The notes beneath the pieces were generated by a model. That model was not told where the DNA came from. It did not search any database and saw only the letters and a program-made list of their open reading frames with translations. The position numbers were made by a program, and so were the translations under genes. Shown in pieces: positions 23,649 through 33,881 of a stretch of DNA of 64,000 nt; position 1 is the stretch's first letter; each line of letters begins with the position of its first letter. Source of the DNA: Actinophytocola algeriensis. Its GTDB lineage: Bacteria; Actinomycetota; Actinomycetes; Mycobacteriales; Pseudonocardiaceae. The stretch is taken from contig NZ_JACHJQ010000001.1 of NCBI RefSeq assembly GCF_014203735.1, positions 1,041,269 to 1,105,268 of the forward strand. Reading direction: 5' to 3'.

Positions 23649-24775
23649 TGGACAAGTCGGCGCGGCTGTTGCTGTTCACCGGCAAGGGTGGTGTCGGCAA
23701 GACCACCCTCGCCGCGGCGACGGCCGCCCGTCTCGCGGTGGGCGGGCACAAGGTGCTGGTCGCCTCCGCCGACCCCGCGCACTCGCTCGGCGACGTGTTC
23801 GGTGTCCCGGTCGGCGCCGAACCCTCCGAAGTGGACACCTGTCTGTACGTGGCGCACGTCGACGCGCGCGGGCTCGCCGACCGGTCGTGGCAGGCCATCC
23901 GCAAGGAACTGCGCGGTGCGCTGTCCGGTCTCGGACTGTCCGATCTGGACGCCGCGGAGCTGACCGTGCTGCCCGGCGTCGACGAACTCCTTGCCCTGAC
24001 CGAGGTCGCGCGCCTCGCGTCGGAAGGGCCGTGGGAGGTCGTGGTCGTGGACTGCGGGCCGACCGCGGAGACGCTGCGCCTGCTGGCGTTGCCCGAGGCG
24101 GTCGGCGGCTACCTGGAACGGCTGTCGCTCGGCAGCCACGTCGCCCGCCTCGAGACGCACCTGGACCGGTTGCGGGTGCTGCTGGTCGACCCGGCGCGGA
24201 CGTCCGTGCGGCTGGTGCTGACCCCAGAACGGCTCGTCGTCGCCGAGACCCGGCGGACGCTCGCCGCGCTGGCACTGCGCGGGATCCGCGTCGACGCGCT
24301 GATCGCGAACCGGCTCGTGCCACCCGCGAAGAGGTGGCAGGGCCCGGCGGCGAGCTGGCTGCGCACCCGGCGCGCGGAACAGGACGCCGTACTGTCCGAA
24401 CTGGACTCCTCGACCACGCTGCCGGTGCGGCGGGTCGTGCACCGCGCGACGGAACCCATTGGCGTGGCGGCGTTGTCGGCACTCGCGGACGACCTGTACG
24501 GCACCGACGACCCGCTCGCGACCGAAGGCCCGTACACCGCGCCGCTGCTGTCGATCGCGACGGTCGACGGCGGCTACGAACTGACCGTGGCGCTGCCGCT
24601 CACCGAAGGCTCCGGGGTGGACCTCGCGCGGGTCGGCGACGACCTGGCGATCACCGTGGACGGGGTGCGGCGGCTGGTCGCGCTGCCGGTGCTGCTGCGC
24701 AGGCACACCGTGACCGACGCGGTGACCGGGCCGAACGGGCTGAGCTTGCGTTTCGAGGCAGGAGGGGTCGCGTGA
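23648..24775 (+). CDS. ArsA/GET3-like anion-transporting ATPase
   Basis: A 375-residue P-loop ATPase with deviant Walker A LLFTGKGGVGKTT, an ASADPAHSLGDVFG switch I region and VVVVDCGPTAETLRLLALPE switch II, the GET3/ArsA signature. Actinobacterial members (Rv2184c type) lack arsenite-binding cysteine triplets, so a role in membrane or lipid-protein targeting is likelier than arsenic export. It overlaps the SRPBCC gene upstream and the small CxxC gene downstream. Confidence 0.88.
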   Translation: MDKSARLLLFTGKGGVGKTTLAAATAARLAVGGHKVLVASADPAHSLGDVFGVPVGAEPSEVDTCLYVAHVDARGLADRSWQAIRKELRGALSGLGLSDLDAAELTVLPGVDELLALTEVARLASEGPWEVVVVDCGPTAETLRLLALPEAVGGYLERLSLGSHVARLETHLDRLRVLLVDPARTSVRLVLTPERLVVAETRRTLAALALRGIRVDALIANRLVPPAKRWQGPAASWLRTRRAEQDAVLSELDSSTTLPVRRVVHRATEPIGVAALSALADDLYGTDDPLATEGPYTAPLLSIATVDGGYELTVALPLTEGSGVDLARVGDDLAITVDGVRRLVALPVLLRRHTVTDAVTGPNGLSLRFEAGGVA

Positions 24776-25137
24776 GTGCTGAGCCGGGAAGCCGACTGGT
24801 CGAGGAGCTGCGGCTCCTGGCCGACGCGGTCGCCGACCGGGCGGGTCCGTGGCTGGACCGGGTCGCGGCCGACGAGGCTCACGGGGCAGGCGAGTCCGGG
24901 ACCAGGTGCGGGTGGTGTCCGCTGTGCGCGGCCGTCGCGGTGGTGCGCGGCGACCCGAACGAGCTGGCCACCCGCGGCCTCGACGCCGCCGCCGACCTCG
25001 TCGCGCTGCTGCGTGCCGTGCTGGCGGACCGGTGGGAGCCCGGCGTGTCGCACATGCCCGGGTTCACGCCGTCGGAGCCGTCGTCCTCGGGTTCCGTGCG
25101 GGTACAGCACATCCCGGTCCGGCGGGAGCCCCGTTGA
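24772..25137 (+). CDS. Small conserved protein with CGWCPLC motif
   Basis: A 121-residue protein starting at GTG 24772, overlapping the ATPase stop (GTGA). After two amphipathic helices it has GESGTRCGWCPLCAAVAVVR, a double CxxC that could hold zinc, then a helix rich in Ala/Asp and a basic-serine tail. It corresponds in position to Rv2183c. Function unknown; translational coupling suggests it works with the ArsA-like ATPase. Confidence 0.8.
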   Translation: MSAEPGSRLVEELRLLADAVADRAGPWLDRVAADEAHGAGESGTRCGWCPLCAAVAVVRGDPNELATRGLDAAADLVALLRAVLADRWEPGVSHMPGFTPSEPSSSGSVRVQHIPVRREPR

Positions 25138-26084
25138 GGGCCAGGACGACCATCGGGGTGGACATCGGGGGGACGAGCGTGCGGGCCGGGGTGGTGGACC
25201 GGCACGGCAACGTCCTCGACACCGCGCGCGCTCCGACACCCGCCGGTGAGGCGGCGCTGGAGGACGCGATCGTGTCGGCGGTGACCGGGCTGCTCGGCGG
25301 CAGGCACCGGGTGACCGGTGTGGGTCTCGCGGTCGCGGGGTTCGTGACCACCGACCGCCGATCGGTGATGTTCGCGCCGCACCTGGCGTGGCGCGACGCA
25401 CCCGTCGGCGACCGGATCTCGAAGCGCCTCGGGCTGCCGGTGGTGCTGGAGCACGACGCCAACGCGGCCGTCCTCGGCGAGCACCGGTTCGGCGCGGCAC
25501 GGGGTGCCAGGGTGGCGCTGCTGGTCGCGATCGGCACCGGCATCGGCGGCGGTCTGCTGCTGGGCGGCGAGCTGTTCCGCGGTGCGTACGGGGTGGCGCC
25601 GGAACTGGGTCACCTGCGGCTCGTGCCGGGTGGGCGGGCCTGCCCGTGCGGCAAGCAGGGCTGCTGGGAGCGCTACTGCAGCGGCACCGCGTTGTCGGCC
25701 ACGGCGATCGAACTGCTGGCGCGACACCCCGGCCGGTCGACGCTCCTGCTGCGCGACTCGGAGGACGCGCGGGCGATCACGGGCCGGAAGGTCGCGGCGG
25801 CGGCCCGCGAAGGTGATCAGCTGGCGCAGCGGGCGATGCAGGAGCTGGCCCGCTGGCTCGGCGAGGGCCTCGCGCTGGCGGCCGACATCTACGACCCGGA
25901 GGTCGTGGTGATCGCGGGCGGGGTCTCGGAGTCGGCCACGCTGTTCCTGGACGACGCGCGTGACCACTACAAGAAGATGATCACCGGCGCCGGCTTCCGG
26001 CCACTGGCCCGCATCCGCACCGCCCAGCTGGGCGACGACGCGGCTCTGGTGGGCGCGGCGGCCTTGGCTGCCGACAACTGCTGA
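25134..26084 (+). CDS. ROK-family sugar kinase, probable glucokinase
   Basis: A 316-residue ROK kinase: ATP-binding TTIGVDIGGTSVRAGVVD at the N-terminus, LEHDANAAVLGEHRFGAARG with the catalytic Asp, GTGIGGGLLLGGELFRGAYG, and zinc-binding CPCGKQGCWERYCSG that defines ROK enzymes. Probably phosphorylates glucose. TTG at 25134 overlaps the stop of the small CxxC gene. The gene stop (26084) is followed by a repeat-rich convergent intergenic region. Confidence 0.9.
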   Translation: MRARTTIGVDIGGTSVRAGVVDRHGNVLDTARAPTPAGEAALEDAIVSAVTGLLGGRHRVTGVGLAVAGFVTTDRRSVMFAPHLAWRDAPVGDRISKRLGLPVVLEHDANAAVLGEHRFGAARGARVALLVAIGTGIGGGLLLGGELFRGAYGVAPELGHLRLVPGGRACPCGKQGCWERYCSGTALSATAIELLARHPGRSTLLLRDSEDARAITGRKVAAAAREGDQLAQRAMQELARWLGEGLALAADIYDPEVVVIAGGVSESATLFLDDARDHYKKMITGAGFRPLARIRTAQLGDDAALVGAAALAADNC

Positions 26085-26340
26085 AGGTGGCCCGGCCGGT
26101 CGGCTGGCCGGCGTTCTTCTTGCCCTCCGGGGTCCTCGCCGGACGGGCGTCCTCGCCGGAGGGACAGGTCGACGGGATGGCAGGCAGCCTCGGGGGTGGT
26201 GTGGGCTAGCGCCCCGCTTGGGTTCGTCGGGCGCGGCACCGGGACCACGTCGTGGGGTCCTCCGCTGCTGCCGAATGGCGAAACCGCCCGGAACGCAACC
26301 CCCACCCTGTCCCGGGGGCGTCCCGCCTTGCCAGTCTACC
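26085..26340. repeat. Intergenic repeat element, copy 2 (related to 12.3-12.8 kb)
   Basis: No gene is visible here. The segment near 26138-26215 resembles the reverse strand of the 12.3-12.8 kb element: the order TCGCCGGACGGG, TCGCCGGAGGG-ACAGGTC, GGGATGGC and GGTGGTGTGGG before a GCGCCCC is kept in both. The flanking genes are again convergent. The ends are less well defined than in copy 1 and the minisatellite is absent. Confidence 0.6.
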
Positions 26341-26376
26341 AGTTGGGGGCGGCGAAACCAAGTGCGTGCGCCGAAC

Positions 26377-26404
26377 TGTGGACAACTGGGTCGGCTGTGG
26401 ATAA
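26377..26404. promoter_or_regulatory. Pair of DnaA boxes
   Basis: On the minus strand TTGTCCACA (26385-26377) and TTATCCACA (26404-26396) are both perfect DnaA boxes, 19 bp apart and in the same orientation. They lie in a convergent intergenic region, not near a recognisable oriC or dnaA, so they may be a titration site or repeat-borne sequence. Confidence 0.5.
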
Positions 26405-26412
26405 CTCGGGGG

Positions 26413-26874
26413 TCAGATCTGGGCGCCGTCGTCGCGGTCGCCGGGGTTCTTCGGGCTCTGGCGGGCTCTCAGCAGGAGCATGCCGCCGCCGCAGGTGACC
26501 GACAGCAGGGCGAGCGGGGTGGCGATGCGGGCGTCCAGGCCGATCAGGCTCGGGATGATCAACAGGACGACGCCGATGACGATCAGTGCCAGCGCGACGA
26601 TCGTCAGTGGGCGCAGCTTCGGCAGTGGCGGCGGCTCCGGCGGGACGTAGTGCTCCTCCTCGGTGCCCCACGACCAGTCCCAGTCGGCCTCGTGGCCGCG
26701 CCACGCCTGCGGGGGCTCCGCGGAACGGGCCGGCGTCGGCGTCGGTGCGGTCGGGGGATCCGGCTCGCCCCGCGGTTCGTTCAGGTCCGGCATCGACCGG
26801 CCGACGCCCTCGCGTTCCAGGTCCGCCACGATCTCCGCGAAAGCGGCGTCTACGTCGTCAGGCCGGTCGGACAC
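26413..26874 (-). CDS. Conserved two-helix membrane protein
   Basis: A 153-residue protein: an acidic N-terminal helix (DDVDAAFAEIVADLEREGVG), a Pro/Thr-rich linker, WDWSWGTEEEHYVPPEPPPLPKLRP, two membrane segments (IVALALIVIGVVLLIIPSLI and a following stretch LALLSVTCGGGMLLL), and a charged tail. Similar actinobacterial proteins are annotated as hypothetical. The GTG at 26874 has GAGGAGG 5 bp upstream. Function unknown. Confidence 0.75.
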   Translation of the reverse strand: MSDRPDDVDAAFAEIVADLEREGVGRSMPDLNEPRGEPDPPTAPTPTPARSAEPPQAWRGHEADWDWSWGTEEEHYVPPEPPPLPKLRPLTIVALALIVIGVVLLIIPSLIGLDARIATPLALLSVTCGGGMLLLRARQSPKNPGDRDDGAQI

Positions 26875-27109
26875 CCAGGCCTCCTCGGTTCGCGTGCCGG
26901 CAAGCAGGTGCTGAGGCCATCGTCGCACGAACTGGGCCGACGGTGGCCGGATCTCTCGTCCATGTTTACTCGTTGGGTACCGTGGATGTCCGGGGAGTTA
27001 GTCCTGTTACATGTTCCGACATTCGGGTGGCGAAGCATTGTGTGCGCCCGCCACCCTTCGTACGCTCGACAAACGGCGGACGCCGCGGCGAAAGGGAGGC
27101 ACGGGACCG

Positions 27110-27877
27110 GTGCTGTACTTCTGGATGAAGTGGGTGTTCCTGGGGCCGGTGCTCAGACTCTTCTTCCGTCCCGAGGTCGAGGGCGGCGAGAACATCCCGG
27201 CCGACGGCGGAGCCCTCCTCGCCAGCAACCACCTCGCTGTCGCGGACTCCTTCTTCCTCCCCCTGATGCTCTCCCGGCGCGTCACCTTCCCGGCCAAGCT
27301 CGAGTACTTCACCCAGCCCGGCGTGAAGGGCAAGCTGAAGAAGTGGTTCTTCACCGGCATGGGCCAGATCCCGATCGACCGGTCCGGTGGCGCCGCCGCG
27401 CAGGCCGCGCTCGACACCGGCATCCGGCTGCTGCGTGAGGGCCACCTGCTCGGCATCTACCCGGAGGGCACCCGCTCGCCGGACGGCCGCCTCTACAAGG
27501 GCAAGACCGGCCTGGCCCGCATGGTGCTCGAGTCCCGCGTCCCGGTCATCCCGGTCGCGATGTTCGGCACCGACAAGGCCAACCCCATCGGCTCGAAGAT
27601 GTGGCGGCCGCACAAGATCCGCATCAGGATCGGCAAGCCGCTGGACTTCTCGCGGTACGAGGGCCTCGCGGGCGACCGGTTCGTCGAACGGTCCATCACC
27701 GACGAGATCATGTACGCGCTGATGGAGCTGTCCGGCCAGGAGTACGTGGACATCTACGCGGCGAAGGCCAAGGAGATGCTGGCCGAGGAGCAGAACGGCA
27801 AACCTGCCGCGCTGCCGACGCAGCGGACCACCACGAGCCGCGACGCCGACCGGATCCCCGAGACCGAGGCGGGCTGA
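27110..27877 (+). CDS. 1-acyl-sn-glycerol-3-phosphate acyltransferase
   Basis: PlsC-type acyltransferase (Rv2182c position) making phosphatidic acid from lysophosphatidate. Membrane-associated N-terminus (LYFWMKWVFLGPVLRLFF), active-site SNHLAVADSF (NHxxxxD variant), GQIPIDRSGG and EGTRSPDGRLYKGKTG, the standard four blocks. A basic, Ala-rich tail follows. GTG 27110 is 10 bp after AAAGGGAGG; further upstream codons are open but unlike homologues. Confidence 0.9.
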   Translation: MLYFWMKWVFLGPVLRLFFRPEVEGGENIPADGGALLASNHLAVADSFFLPLMLSRRVTFPAKLEYFTQPGVKGKLKKWFFTGMGQIPIDRSGGAAAQAALDTGIRLLREGHLLGIYPEGTRSPDGRLYKGKTGLARMVLESRVPVIPVAMFGTDKANPIGSKMWRPHKIRIRIGKPLDFSRYEGLAGDRFVERSITDEIMYALMELSGQEYVDIYAAKAKEMLAEEQNGKPAALPTQRTTTSRDADRIPETEAG

Positions 27878-27885
27878 CCGGCCAC

Positions 27886-27891
27886 TAGGGT
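27886..27891 (+). promoter_or_regulatory. -10 hexamer of leaderless RNase AS gene
   Basis: TAGGGT sits 6 bp before GTG 27898. Confidence 0.45.
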
Positions 27892-27897
27892 TCCTCG

Positions 27898-28401
27898 GTG
27901 CGGTTCTTCTACGATACGGAGTTCATCGAGGACGGTAGGACCATCGACCTGGTGTCGATCGGTGTCGTCGACGAACGTGGCCGCGAGTTCTACGCGGTCT
28001 CGACCGAGTTCGACCCGGGCAGGGCGGGCCCATGGGTGCGGGACAACGTGCTCGACAAGCTGCCGTCGCCCGCCGACCCGGCGTGGTGCGACCGCGCCAC
28101 GATCCGCGATCGCCTCATGAAGTTCCTGAGCCGCGATCGCGAGCGGGTCGAGCTGTGGGCCTGGTTCGCCGCGTACGACCACGTCGCGCTCGCGCAGCTG
28201 TGGGGTGACATGCCCGCGCTGCCGAGGGAACTGCCCCGGTTCACCCGCGAGCTGCGCCAGCGGTGGGAGGACGTGGGCAAACCGTCGCTGCCGCCCCCGC
28301 CCAGCGACGCGCACGACGCGCTCGCCGATGCCCGCCACAACCTCGTCCGCTGGAAGGTGATCGAGGCGGAACGTGTCAGGAGAGGGTTCCCCGTCAGTTG
28401 A
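27898..28401 (+). CDS. Polyadenylate-specific 3'-exoribonuclease AS
   Basis: A 167-residue DEDDh exonuclease matching Rv2179c (RNase AS). MRFFYDTEFIEDGRTIDLVSIGVV carries the first Asp/Glu pair, AWFAAYDHVALAQLWG the second Asp, and SDAHDALADARHNL the His/Asp end. The mycobacterial enzyme degrades adenosine-rich 3' ends of RNA. Length and architecture match; there are no extra domains. Confidence 0.92.
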   Translation: MRFFYDTEFIEDGRTIDLVSIGVVDERGREFYAVSTEFDPGRAGPWVRDNVLDKLPSPADPAWCDRATIRDRLMKFLSRDRERVELWAWFAAYDHVALAQLWGDMPALPRELPRFTRELRQRWEDVGKPSLPPPPSDAHDALADARHNLVRWKVIEAERVRRGFPVS

Positions 28402-28512
28402 CCGGGGCACCTTGCTGCACCGATCCAGAGAATGGCACTCTACGGGCTGACAAACGCACTCAGGACCCGAACAGGACCCCGTGCTCCTGCGGCCGGATGG
28501 AGGATCGAGCAC

Positions 28513-29538
28513 ATGCGCGTCGGTTTGCTCACAGGTGGCGGTGACTGCCCAGGACTCAACGCGGTCATCCGCGCTGTGGTCCGCAAGGGCATCGAGGCCC
28601 ATGGTTGGGAGACGGTCGGGTTCCGCAACGGCTGGCTCGGCCCGATCGAGGGGCTGACCAAGCCCATCGGGCTCGACGACGTCGAGGACATCCTGACCAG
28701 GGGTGGCACGATCCTCGGTTCGTCGCGGACCAACCCGTACAAGGTCGACGGCGGCGTCGACAGGATCAGGGAGACGCTCGCCGAGCACGGTGTGGACGCC
28801 CTGATCGCGATCGGCGGCGAGGACACCCTCGGGGTGGCGAAGCGCCTGACCGACGACGGCATCGGCGTGGTCGGCGTGCCGAAGACGATCGACAACGACC
28901 TCGGCGCGACCGACTACACGTTCGGCTTCGACACCGCGGTGCACATCGCGACCGAGTCGATCGACCGGCTGCGCACGACCGCCGAGTCGCACCACCGCGC
29001 GCTGGTTGTCGAGGTCATGGGCCGCCACGCCGGTTGGATCGCGCTGCACTCCGGTCTCGCGGGCGGCGCGAACGTGATCCTGGTGCCGGAGCGCCAGTTC
29101 TCCGTCGACCAGGTCGTCGAGTGGGTCGAGCGCCGGTTCGAACGCCAGTACGCGCCGATCATCGTGGTCGCCGAGGGCGCGCTGCCCGAGGGCGGCCAGG
29201 AGAAGCTGCTGACCGGTGAGAAGGACGCGTTCGGTCACGTGCGCCTTGGTGGCATCGGCACCTGGCTCGCCGAGGAGATCGCACAGCGGACCGGCAAGGA
29301 GTCCCGTGCGGTCGTGCTGGGCCACACCCAGCGCGGCGGCACCCCGACCGCGTACGACCGCGTGCTCGCGACCCGCTTCGGCCTGCACGCCGTGGACGCG
29401 GTGCAGGACGGCGACTTCGGTGTGATGGTCGCGCTGCGCGGCACCGACATCGTGCGCGTGAAGCTGTCCGAGGCCACCGCCGAGCTGAAGACCGTGCCGC
29501 TGGAGCGGTACCAGGAGGCCGAAGTCTTCTTCGGCTGA
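28513..29538 (+). CDS. pfp: 6-phosphofructokinase, predicted pyrophosphate-dependent
   Basis: A 341-residue group III phosphofructokinase. MRVGLLTGGGDCPGLNAVIR opens the phosphoryl-donor site. The two residues that decide the donor are Asp104 (GGEDT, 101-105) and Lys124 (PKTIDND, 123-129); ATP-dependent enzymes have Gly at the first, whereas PPi-dependent actinomycete PFKs have Asp plus Lys. I therefore predict reversible PPi-dependent conversion of fructose-6-phosphate. TIDND supplies the catalytic Asp, MGRHAG and ERRFERQYAP bind sugar phosphate. GGAGG lies 10 bp before the ATG. Confidence 0.9.
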   Translation: MRVGLLTGGGDCPGLNAVIRAVVRKGIEAHGWETVGFRNGWLGPIEGLTKPIGLDDVEDILTRGGTILGSSRTNPYKVDGGVDRIRETLAEHGVDALIAIGGEDTLGVAKRLTDDGIGVVGVPKTIDNDLGATDYTFGFDTAVHIATESIDRLRTTAESHHRALVVEVMGRHAGWIALHSGLAGGANVILVPERQFSVDQVVEWVERRFERQYAPIIVVAEGALPEGGQEKLLTGEKDAFGHVRLGGIGTWLAEEIAQRTGKESRAVVLGHTQRGGTPTAYDRVLATRFGLHAVDAVQDGDFGVMVALRGTDIVRVKLSEATAELKTVPLERYQEAEVFFG

Positions 29539-29551
29539 GCCCGTGCGGGGC

Positions 29552-29557
29552 TAATGT
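29552..29557 (+). promoter_or_regulatory. -10 hexamer of leaderless amidase gene
   Basis: TAATGT lies 6 bp before ATG 29564. Confidence 0.45.
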
Positions 29558-29563
29558 TCCCGC

Positions 29564-30934
29564 ATGGACCTTGACGAGCTGCTCTGGTCGGGCGCGGACG
29601 CCCAGGCCGCCGCCCTGCGCGACGGCACGGTGTCCGCGCCCGACCTGCTCGAGGCGGTGCTCGCCCGCCTCGACGCGGTCAACCCGGCGCTGAACGCGTT
29701 CCGCGTGGTGTACACCGAGGCGGCGCGTGCGCAGGCGGCCGACGCGCAGCGACGGCTCGACGCTGGGGAGCGCACGCCGCTGCTGGGGGTCCCGGTCGCG
29801 GTGAAGGACGACCTGGACGTGGCCGGTGACGTGACCGCCATGGGCGGGCGCCCGCAGTTCCCGCCCGCCGAGCAGGACGCGCCCTCGGTGGCGCGACTGC
29901 GGGCGGCGGGTGCGGTGCTGGTGGGGCACACGAACACGCCGGACCGGTGCCTGTGGCCGTTCACCGAGACGCTCACCAACGGCGCCACGCGCAACCCGTG
30001 GCAGCTCGACCACACACCAGGCGGCTCGTCCGGTGGTTCCGCCGCGGCGGTGGCCGCGGGCGTCGTCGGCGCGGCGACCGGCTCGGACGGCGGCGGCTCG
30101 GTCCGCATCCCGGCGAACTTCTGCGGCCTGTTCGGGCTGAAGACCACCCGCGACCTGATCGACATGGGTGACGAGGAGCACTGGCACGGCCTCGCGGGCG
30201 TCGGCCCGCTCGGCCGCCGCGTGGCCGACGCGGCCGCGATGCTGGACGTGATCGCCGACGAGCCGGGCGGCTACCGCGAGGCCGTCGACACCGATCCCGG
30301 CCCGTTGCGGATCGCGCTGTCGTGGCGCACCCCGCTCGGCCCGGCGATCATCGAGCGGCAGCGCAAGCAGGCGGTGCTCGACACCGCCGACCGGCTGCGC
30401 GCGCTCGGGCACGCGGTGACGGTGACGGAGCCGCCGCTCGGGGTGCGGCCCAGCCCGCAGTTCCTCGTGCGGTACCTGCGCGGGGTGGCCGACGACGTCG
30501 CGCAGCTGCCGCACCCGGAGTGGCTGGAACCGCGCACGCGCCGCATCGCCGCGCTGGGCCGCCGGGTGCCGGACTCGGTGCTGGCGCGCTCCCGTGCCGC
30601 GGAGGCGGGGCTCCACGACCTGATGGCTGGGTTCTTCGGCCAGTTCGACGTGATCCTGCAGCCGGGGTGGACCGGGCGGCAGCCACGTATCGGCCGGTTC
30701 CACGGCAGCGGCGCGTCGCACACGCTGGCCGCGGTGTCGCAGGGCATCGCGTTCTTCCCAACGTGGAACGTACTCGGCTACCCGGTGGCGGCGCTGCCGG
30801 TCGGCTTCGACGACATCGGCCTGCCGATCGGGGTGCAGCTGATCGGCGCGGCCGGCTCGGAGGCGACGCTGCTGTCGCTGTCGGGCCAGTTCGAGCGGGC
30901 GCACCCGTGGACGTCGAGGAGGCCGTCGCTGTAG
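29564..30934 (+). CDS. Amidase-signature family hydrolase
   Basis: A 456-residue amidase with the Ser-cisSer-Lys triad: Lys81 in VPVAVKDDLDV, cis-Ser in TPGGSSGGSA (about 155), nucleophile Ser179 in GSDGGGSVRIPA. It resembles GatA/AtzF-type enzymes, but no gatB/gatC lies nearby, so it is a free-standing amidase of unknown substrate. It stands between the phosphofructokinase and DAHP synthase genes with no overlap. Confidence 0.87.
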   Translation: MDLDELLWSGADAQAAALRDGTVSAPDLLEAVLARLDAVNPALNAFRVVYTEAARAQAADAQRRLDAGERTPLLGVPVAVKDDLDVAGDVTAMGGRPQFPPAEQDAPSVARLRAAGAVLVGHTNTPDRCLWPFTETLTNGATRNPWQLDHTPGGSSGGSAAAVAAGVVGAATGSDGGGSVRIPANFCGLFGLKTTRDLIDMGDEEHWHGLAGVGPLGRRVADAAAMLDVIADEPGGYREAVDTDPGPLRIALSWRTPLGPAIIERQRKQAVLDTADRLRALGHAVTVTEPPLGVRPSPQFLVRYLRGVADDVAQLPHPEWLEPRTRRIAALGRRVPDSVLARSRAAEAGLHDLMAGFFGQFDVILQPGWTGRQPRIGRFHGSGASHTLAAVSQGIAFFPTWNVLGYPVAALPVGFDDIGLPIGVQLIGAAGSEATLLSLSGQFERAHPWTSRRPSL

Positions 30935-31046
30935 GCGTCGCCGTGCACCTGGCGCCCGCTCCCTCCGCTGGGACGGTGGCGTGCTCCTGTCCCAGATCGC
31001 GGGAAGCACGTGGCCAGGGGATGGCCGATCGTCCACGTACTGGTGA

Positions 31047-32498
<1,452 letters not shown>

Positions 32499-32531
32499 CC
32501 CGGCCCCGCACGGCGCCCGCGGAATGCCATG

Positions 32532-32571
32532 AAAACGCTTTCGGGGACGCTCAACGTCCCGAAAGCGTTTT
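32532..32571. terminator. Bidirectional terminator hairpin between aroG and WS/DGAT gene
   Basis: Arms 32532-32549 and 32555-32571 pair over 17 bp with one bulged G; the arms begin AAAACGCTTTCGGG and end CGAAAGCGTTTT, giving A and T tracts on both strands. It lies between convergent stops. Confidence 0.8.
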
Positions 32572-32586
32572 AAGGCACCGGGCAAC

Positions 32587-33804
32587 TCACTGCGCCAGTT
32601 CGTGCAACGTCGTGCACGCCTTGGCGATCGCGTGCGAGAGCACGTCGAGGTCCGGCACCGCGTCCCGGTCAGCCTGCAGTCCGATGTGGACAGCGTCCCG
32701 GTAGGGCGAGATCGCGACGCCCACGGCATGTCCGGGTGCCAACGGCCCAAAGGGATAGATCTCCGCCAGCGGCGCGCCGGCCACGGTCAACGGCACCGAC
32801 GGCAGCGGCACGGTGGTCACCACGGTGTCGAACAACAGCGGCGCCCCGAGCCCGGTGATCGGCCCGCACAACCGGTGCACGGCCGGAGGAAGAAGATTCG
32901 CGAGGATCGGCAACGTGCCCGCGCCGCGCGAAGGCCCTGCCGCCTTGTTCGCGTCCATCGCCGAGCGGACAGCGCGCAGCCGCGCCACCGGATCGGTGAG
33001 ACCGACCGGCAGGTCGCACAGGTACCCCGACAGCTGGTTGCCGCCTGCGCCGCCACGGGCTCGCGTGTTCACCGGGATCAGCGCACGCGGAGCCCGGCCG
33101 TCCACCGGCGCGCCCCGCGACCGCAGCCACTCCCGCAGCCCGCCGGTGAGCACGGCGAGCGCCACGTCGTTCGTGGTCCCGCCGTGCCTGCGGCGGATCT
33201 GCCGCACGTCGGCGAGGTCGAGGCGGACGAACGACACCCGCCGGGCCGTGCCGCCGGACGTGCGCATCGCGGGCACCGGCGGCACCCGCACGGCGCGTGC
33301 GACCGCGCCGGCCATGGCCGCGGTCTGGCCGATGCCGTAGGACGGCGGGTCCGTTGCCCTGGAGTGCGGCAGGCCACCGTCGAGCAGCGCACCCGCCAGC
33401 GCCACCGCACCGGCGCCGTCGGCGAGTGCGTGGTGCAGCTTCACGAGGACCGCGAACCGGTCGTCGGACAGGCCGGTGACGACGTGCACGTCCCACGGCG
33501 GCCGGGACAGGTCCAGCGGGGTCGCGAGCCAGCCAGCCGCGTATGCCTCGAACGTGCGCTGCCCGGCCACCTCGTAGGTGTGCACGTGCCCGGCCGGGTC
33601 GAAGTCCGACGCCGGCCACCACGACGGGAACCAGCCACCGTCGACGCGGAGTCCCGGCAGCCGGGCCGCCCGCTCCACCAGCAGTGTCCGCAGCCGCCCG
33701 GCCGGCACCGGTCCCCGGAACACGGCGACGGCGCCGAGGTGCATCGGGCGTTCCCGGGTCTCCAGGCTCAGGAAAGCCGCGTCCAACCCAGTCAATCGGC
33801 CCAT
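32587..33804 (-). CDS. Wax ester synthase/diacylglycerol acyltransferase (WS/DGAT)
   Basis: A 405-residue acyltransferase that makes wax esters or triacylglycerol from acyl-CoA. The catalytic HHxxxDG motif is HHALADG (residues 124-130). TGLDAAFLSLETRERPMHLGAVAVFRG is the family's N-terminus, and ANLLPPAVHRLCGPITG and NVxxPxxPLxVAGA-like segments occur late. Slightly shorter than the mycobacterial Tgs enzymes (about 450). Probably membrane-peripheral. Confidence 0.88.
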   Translation of the reverse strand: MGRLTGLDAAFLSLETRERPMHLGAVAVFRGPVPAGRLRTLLVERAARLPGLRVDGGWFPSWWPASDFDPAGHVHTYEVAGQRTFEAYAAGWLATPLDLSRPPWDVHVVTGLSDDRFAVLVKLHHALADGAGAVALAGALLDGGLPHSRATDPPSYGIGQTAAMAGAVARAVRVPPVPAMRTSGGTARRVSFVRLDLADVRQIRRRHGGTTNDVALAVLTGGLREWLRSRGAPVDGRAPRALIPVNTRARGGAGGNQLSGYLCDLPVGLTDPVARLRAVRSAMDANKAAGPSRGAGTLPILANLLPPAVHRLCGPITGLGAPLLFDTVVTTVPLPSVPLTVAGAPLAEIYPFGPLAPGHAVGVAISPYRDAVHIGLQADRDAVPDLDVLSHAIAKACTTLHELAQ

Positions 33805-33881
33805 GGCTTCAGCTCACCAGCGTTCCGTGTCCTGCGAGTTACGCCCATGCGAAGCCGTGGTTGTTCACCCTTGCGCGCAGG

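Noticed and set aside
24772-25137. Arsenic resistance assignment for the ArsA-like gene region
   Set aside because: No arsenite-binding cysteines in the ATPase and no ars genes nearby; the neighbourhood is lipid- and envelope-related.
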